A stretch of 64,000 nt of DNA from Alterisphingorhabdus sp038748365 (GTDB lineage Bacteria; Pseudomonadota; Alphaproteobacteria; Sphingomonadales; Sphingomonadaceae). The position numbers and the translations under genes are program-made. Below are positions 61,097 through 64,000 of this stretch, piece by piece (position 1 is the stretch's first letter; every line of letters starts with the position of its first letter). Where the stretch lies: assembly GCA_038748365.1 (NCBI GenBank), contig JBCDIZ010000006.1:131292-195291 (forward strand), read 5' to 3'. Below the pieces are notes generated by a model. It searched no databases. It was given only the letters and a program-made list of their open reading frames with translations, and was not told where the DNA came from.

Positions 61097-61807
61097 TTAA
61101 CCCTTCATCACTATATCTTCATGCTTCCGACCATGGGGAGCATCACCGCCAGAATCAGTTCCTTCTGCCGGAATGGCCATTCCGCGAAACTGTAACAGAC
61201 GGAAAACTATGGTGCGTACCCGATCCGCGGCACGATCATCGGTCAGCGCGATATGCACCACATTTTCGCGCCCCAATGCCACAGATAAGGCGTCGCGGTC
61301 CAGTGGCAAGATAATGCCCGCCTTTCCGCTGCCTTCCTGTCCCGTGCCGACACGCCATGCCTGATCGAGCGAAGCGCGGCCATTGTCGCGCGCATCGCTG
61401 GCATGGAGCAGCAGCACAACCTCACCACTGCGCGCTGCGGTTTCGACCTTTTGCGCGCCGGTGAGCAGACTGCCTCCGCGCGCTTCCAGACCCAGCCGGT
61501 CAAGCAAGGCGCGGCTCAGCGCATCGTCGATGCGCTGCACAAGATTGTCACCGATATCGACCGCACCGACCTTGTAAGCGCGCTTCAGCGCCGGAACCAG
61601 ACGATTGCCCTGCACCGCTTCATCAATCAGCACAGCAGAAGGCGTCACCCAGGCACCACGACCGGGTGCGCGGGCATGAACATCCGGAGCAACCTGGTTG
61701 TCCGGGCCGAGAGCAAGACGGATTAGCGCGCTGTTTTCAGCACGCTCACCCGTTAAAATGCACCGCCTTACAGGAGCTTGCGCCGTCTCATTGGGGAGTT
61801 TCCGCAT
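61097..61807 (-). CDS. ylxR: YlxR (DUF448) RNA-binding protein with L7Ae-like C-terminus
   Basis: 236 residues: DUF448/YlxR domain (PVRRCILTGERAENSALIRL, then APGRGAWVTPSAVLIDEAV) followed by an L7Ae/L30e-like domain with VVLLLHASDARDNGRA and VVHIALTDDRAADRV. This two-domain form is standard in alphaproteobacteria. It sits between nusA and infB. The chosen start (MRKLPNETAQ) lies 20 bases inside nusA. YlxR proteins bind RNA and, in Bacillus, affect RNase P; the role here is not shown. Confidence 0.88.
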   Translation of the reverse strand: MRKLPNETAQAPVRRCILTGERAENSALIRLALGPDNQVAPDVHARAPGRGAWVTPSAVLIDEAVQGNRLVPALKRAYKVGAVDIGDNLVQRIDDALSRALLDRLGLEARGGSLLTGAQKVETAARSGEVVLLLHASDARDNGRASLDQAWRVGTGQEGSGKAGIILPLDRDALSVALGRENVVHIALTDDRAADRVRTIVFRLLQFRGMAIPAEGTDSGGDAPHGRKHEDIVMKG

Positions 61808-63416
61808 CAGCGACCTCCCCCTGCGCTTCCGTGCTCTCAGCAGCCGGTGCGTCCTCGTCGTCAAACCAGTGCGCGCGCGCGGCCATGATGATCTCATTGC
61901 CCTGCTCTTCGCTCAGGCCATATTCGCCGAGAACACCGACAACCTCTTCACCGCGACGATTGTCCCGGCGGCGATTATCCGCGCGCTTCTTGGCGATGAG
62001 TTCATCGGTGGCTAGATCAGCCAGATCATCCAGCGTCTTGATGCCACCTTCACCCAGCGTCACCAGCATCTGCTCATTAAGATGGACGATCTCGGCAAGC
62101 GCGTCTTCAACGCCCAATTCACGACGTTTGTCACGGGCTGCCGCTTCCTTGCGCTCCAGCGCTTCAACCGCACGGCTCTGCAACTCGGCGGCCAGTTCCT
62201 CGTCAAAGCCTTCAATGCTGGAAAGCTCCTCAGGCGCGACATAGGCGACCTCTTCCAGCTCGCTAAAGCCTTCGGCGACCAGCAGCTGCGACAGTGTTTC
62301 ATCAACATCGAGCTCGCTTTCGAACATCGCCGAGCGCTCGGTAAATTCCTTCTGGCGCTTCTCGCTCGACTCTTCCTCGGTCATGATGTCGATCGCGGCA
62401 TCGGTGAGCTGCGAGGCGAGACGCACATTCTGGCCGCGACGGCCAATGGCGAGCGACAACTGATCATCGGGAACGACCACCTCGATACGGCCTTCTTCCT
62501 CATCAATCACAACGCGGCTGACAGTCGCCGGCTGCAATGCGTTGACGATGAAGGTCGCGGTATCTTCCGACCAGGGGATGATATCGATCTTCTCGCCCTG
62601 CATTTCCTGTACCACGGCCTGAACCCGGCTGCCCTTCATACCTACACAGGCACCGACCGGGTCGATCGAGCTATCATGGCTGATCACGCCAATTTTGGCG
62701 CGGCTGCCCGGATCACGCGCAGCGGCCTTGATCTCGATGATGCCGTCATAAATCTCCGGCACTTCCTGCGCGAACAGGCGGCGCATGAAATCGGGGTGCG
62801 AGCGGCTAAGGTAAATCTGATGGCCACGATTTTCGCGCACCACTTTCATAATCAGCGCGCGCACACGGTCGCCAACGCGAACAACTTCGCGCGGGATCTG
62901 CTGGTCACGGCGGATAACGCCATCGGCGCGGCCGAGATTAACGATGACATGGCCGAATTCGACCGACTTGACGACGCCAGTAATAATCTCGCCGCCACGG
63001 TCCTTGAATTCCTCAAACTGACGCTCGCGCTCGGCATCGCGGACCTTCTGAAAGATCACCTGCTTGGCCTGCTGAGCGTCAATACGGCCAAGATCAACTG
63101 CCGGCAGCGGGTCGACGATAAAGTCGCCCAGCTTGGCGTCCTTTTCCAGCTTCTGCGCACCTTTGAGGTCCACCTGCTTGAAATAGTCGTCAACCTCTTC
63201 GACCACCTCGACGACACGCCACAGGCGCAGATCGCCGGTGTTGGGGTCAAGCTTGGCGCGAATATCATTCTCTGCACCATAGCGGGCGCGCGCCGCGCGC
63301 TGGATCGCTTCCTCAATCGCCTCGATGACGATGGTCTTGTCGATCATCTTCTCCGATGAAACGGAATTGGCAATCGCAAGCAGCTCAGCCTTGTTGGCGG
63401 AAATGGCATCAGCCAT
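61788..63416 (-). CDS. nusA: Transcription termination/antitermination protein NusA
   Basis: 542 residues. N-terminal RNA-polymerase binding domain, S1 (VRVGDRVRALIMKVVRENRG), KH1/KH2 (GVISHDSSIDPVGACVGMKG and SLAIGRRGQNVRLASQLTDA), and two acidic helix-hairpin-helix repeats at the C-terminus. It modulates pausing, termination and antitermination. It starts two bases after the rimP stop. Confidence 0.97.
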   Translation of the reverse strand: MADAISANKAELLAIANSVSSEKMIDKTIVIEAIEEAIQRAARARYGAENDIRAKLDPNTGDLRLWRVVEVVEEVDDYFKQVDLKGAQKLEKDAKLGDFIVDPLPAVDLGRIDAQQAKQVIFQKVRDAERERQFEEFKDRGGEIITGVVKSVEFGHVIVNLGRADGVIRRDQQIPREVVRVGDRVRALIMKVVRENRGHQIYLSRSHPDFMRRLFAQEVPEIYDGIIEIKAAARDPGSRAKIGVISHDSSIDPVGACVGMKGSRVQAVVQEMQGEKIDIIPWSEDTATFIVNALQPATVSRVVIDEEEGRIEVVVPDDQLSLAIGRRGQNVRLASQLTDAAIDIMTEEESSEKRQKEFTERSAMFESELDVDETLSQLLVAEGFSELEEVAYVAPEELSSIEGFDEELAAELQSRAVEALERKEAAARDKRRELGVEDALAEIVHLNEQMLVTLGEGGIKTLDDLADLATDELIAKKRADNRRRDNRRGEEVVGVLGEYGLSEEQGNEIIMAARAHWFDDEDAPAAESTEAQGEVADAETPQ

Positions 63417-63418
63417 GA

Positions 63419-63994
63419 TCAGTCTTCCTGTTCTTCTGTGTCAGTTTCGGTTTCGGTTTCAATTTCTGCGTCACTGATATCCAGCGGCGCCGTGGCGGCA
63501 ATCAGGGCATCGGTCAACAGCAATTTTGCATTGTCCACATTTTCAAACGGCGTGCTGAGCCGTCCAAATTTGTGATCATTGACAGCAATCTCGTCATCAA
63601 CCAGCCCGACCAGCACACCTTTCATCTGTTTGCGGCCTTGTACCGGCGCGATCACGCGGACCCGTGCTTCATGCCCAGCCCATTTGTCAAAATCGGCAAG
63701 GCGCGTCAGCGGACGATCAATGCCCGGAGAGCTGATCTCCAACCGATAAGGCACGCCAATCGGATCTTCGCCCGCCTCTTCCAGCGCATCAAACTTGTCC
63801 GAGACGCGGCGGGAAAGATCAGCACAATCCTCAATCACCAACTGCCCGGTTTCGGGGCGCTCGGCCATGATCTGCAGGCTAAATTCCTCATCCGCACCGA
63901 TAAATTTGACGCGCACCAGTTCAAACCCCAAGGCTTGCACCTCCGGCTCGATCAGCTTTGTCAGCTCTGCAATGTCAGCAATTTGCTGCGCCAA
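63419..63994 (-). CDS. rimP: Ribosome maturation factor RimP (start at or beyond window edge)
   Basis: 191 residues from a TTG; the frame is open to the right edge, so the true start may lie outside. ELTKLIEPEVQALGFELVRV opens the family fold, YRLEISSPGIDRPLTRLADF is the diagnostic RimP motif and EARVRVIAPVQGRKQMKGVL the SH3-like C-terminal domain. It assists 30S maturation. An acidic ETETETDTEEQED tail is unusual in length. Confidence 0.94.
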   Translation of the reverse strand: MAQQIADIAELTKLIEPEVQALGFELVRVKFIGADEEFSLQIMAERPETGQLVIEDCADLSRRVSDKFDALEEAGEDPIGVPYRLEISSPGIDRPLTRLADFDKWAGHEARVRVIAPVQGRKQMKGVLVGLVDDEIAVNDHKFGRLSTPFENVDNAKLLLTDALIAATAPLDISDAEIETETETDTEEQED

Positions 63995-64000
63995 AATACC

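Noticed and set aside
60192..61100. 302-codon Ser/Ala-rich plus-strand ORF opposite the IF-2 N-terminus
   Set aside because: Low-complexity antisense of the Lys/Glu/Ala-rich IF-2 region.
62082..63359. 425-codon plus-strand ORF opposite nusA
   Set aside because: Antisense shadow in high-GC DNA; nusA on the minus strand has all its domains.

Overview
The window looks like chromosomal DNA of a Sphingomonadales alphaproteobacterium, closest in gene content to the Sphingopyxis/Sphingorhabdus/Parasphingorhabdus group. The pointers are the order rimP-nusA-ylxR-infB-rbfA-truB-rpsO-pnp, an sdhC-sdhD-sdhA block, an XrtA/PEP-CTERM regulatory module (sugar transferase-prsK-prsR-prsT), a RamB-type regulator divergent from isocitrate lyase, and moderately high GC with dispersed palindromic repeats. 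A nickel superoxide dismutase hints at a marine or metal-variable habitat; that is inference. Coding is dense: I see no stretch over 300 bases without a gene. The longest gaps are 13195-13477 and 29117-29370. I saw no tRNA, rRNA, CRISPR array, transposase or phage gene.

Layout. 1-10.1 kb: 3' part of a YfcC-type transporter, a VOC protein, a C45 acyltransferase/hydrolase, M48 and M3 metallopeptidases, a four-helix membrane protein, a nickel-SOD operon (His-rich small protein, sodN, sodX), and glmM translationally coupled to a thiD-VOC fusion. 10.2-17 kb: an alanine/glycine symporter, an aldo/keto reductase, a ParD/ParE pair whose toxin lacks a normal start codon, NnrU, a POT peptide transporter, a nitroreductase and a GntR regulator. 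17-24 kb: the XrtA module, all on the minus strand. 24-27.2 kb: the RamB-like regulator and aceA, followed by a three-hairpin RNA-like segment. 27.2-29.4 kb: two orphan envelope proteins in AT-richer DNA. 29.4-36.1 kb: 3-hydroxybutyrate dehydrogenase, patatin, an orphan secreted protein, an LldD-type dehydrogenase, a PH-domain protein, CreD, and an intact parDE pair that abuts sdhA. 36.1-43.7 kb: sdhCDA (no sdhB), a soluble globin-coupled chemoreceptor, an SDR, an amidohydrolase, prmA and a TIGR02117 protein. 43.8-52.3 kb: bamD-recN-orphan-ligA, and a TPR/DUF3142 envelope pair. 52.3-64 kb: pnp, rpsO, truB, a methyltransferase, tdk, rbfA, a thioesterase, a 42-residue membrane ORF, infB, ylxR, nusA and rimP.

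How it fits together. The right end is the transcription-translation and RNA-processing superoperon. The aceA regulator, bdhA, the sdh block and the LldD-type enzyme all belong to acetate, C4 and hydroxyacid carbon use. The XrtA module should control exopolysaccharide and sorting genes that lie elsewhere.

Most unusual items: palindromic repeat elements inserted in frame into two housekeeping genes, ligA (about 34 codons) and truB (about 42 codons); an orphan protein with an R-x4-H (HEPN-like) motif lodged between recN and ligA with stop/start overlaps at both ends; a ParE toxin whose start codon and whose partner's stop codon could both be restored by one base change; and a secreted His-rich miniprotein leading the nickel-SOD operon.
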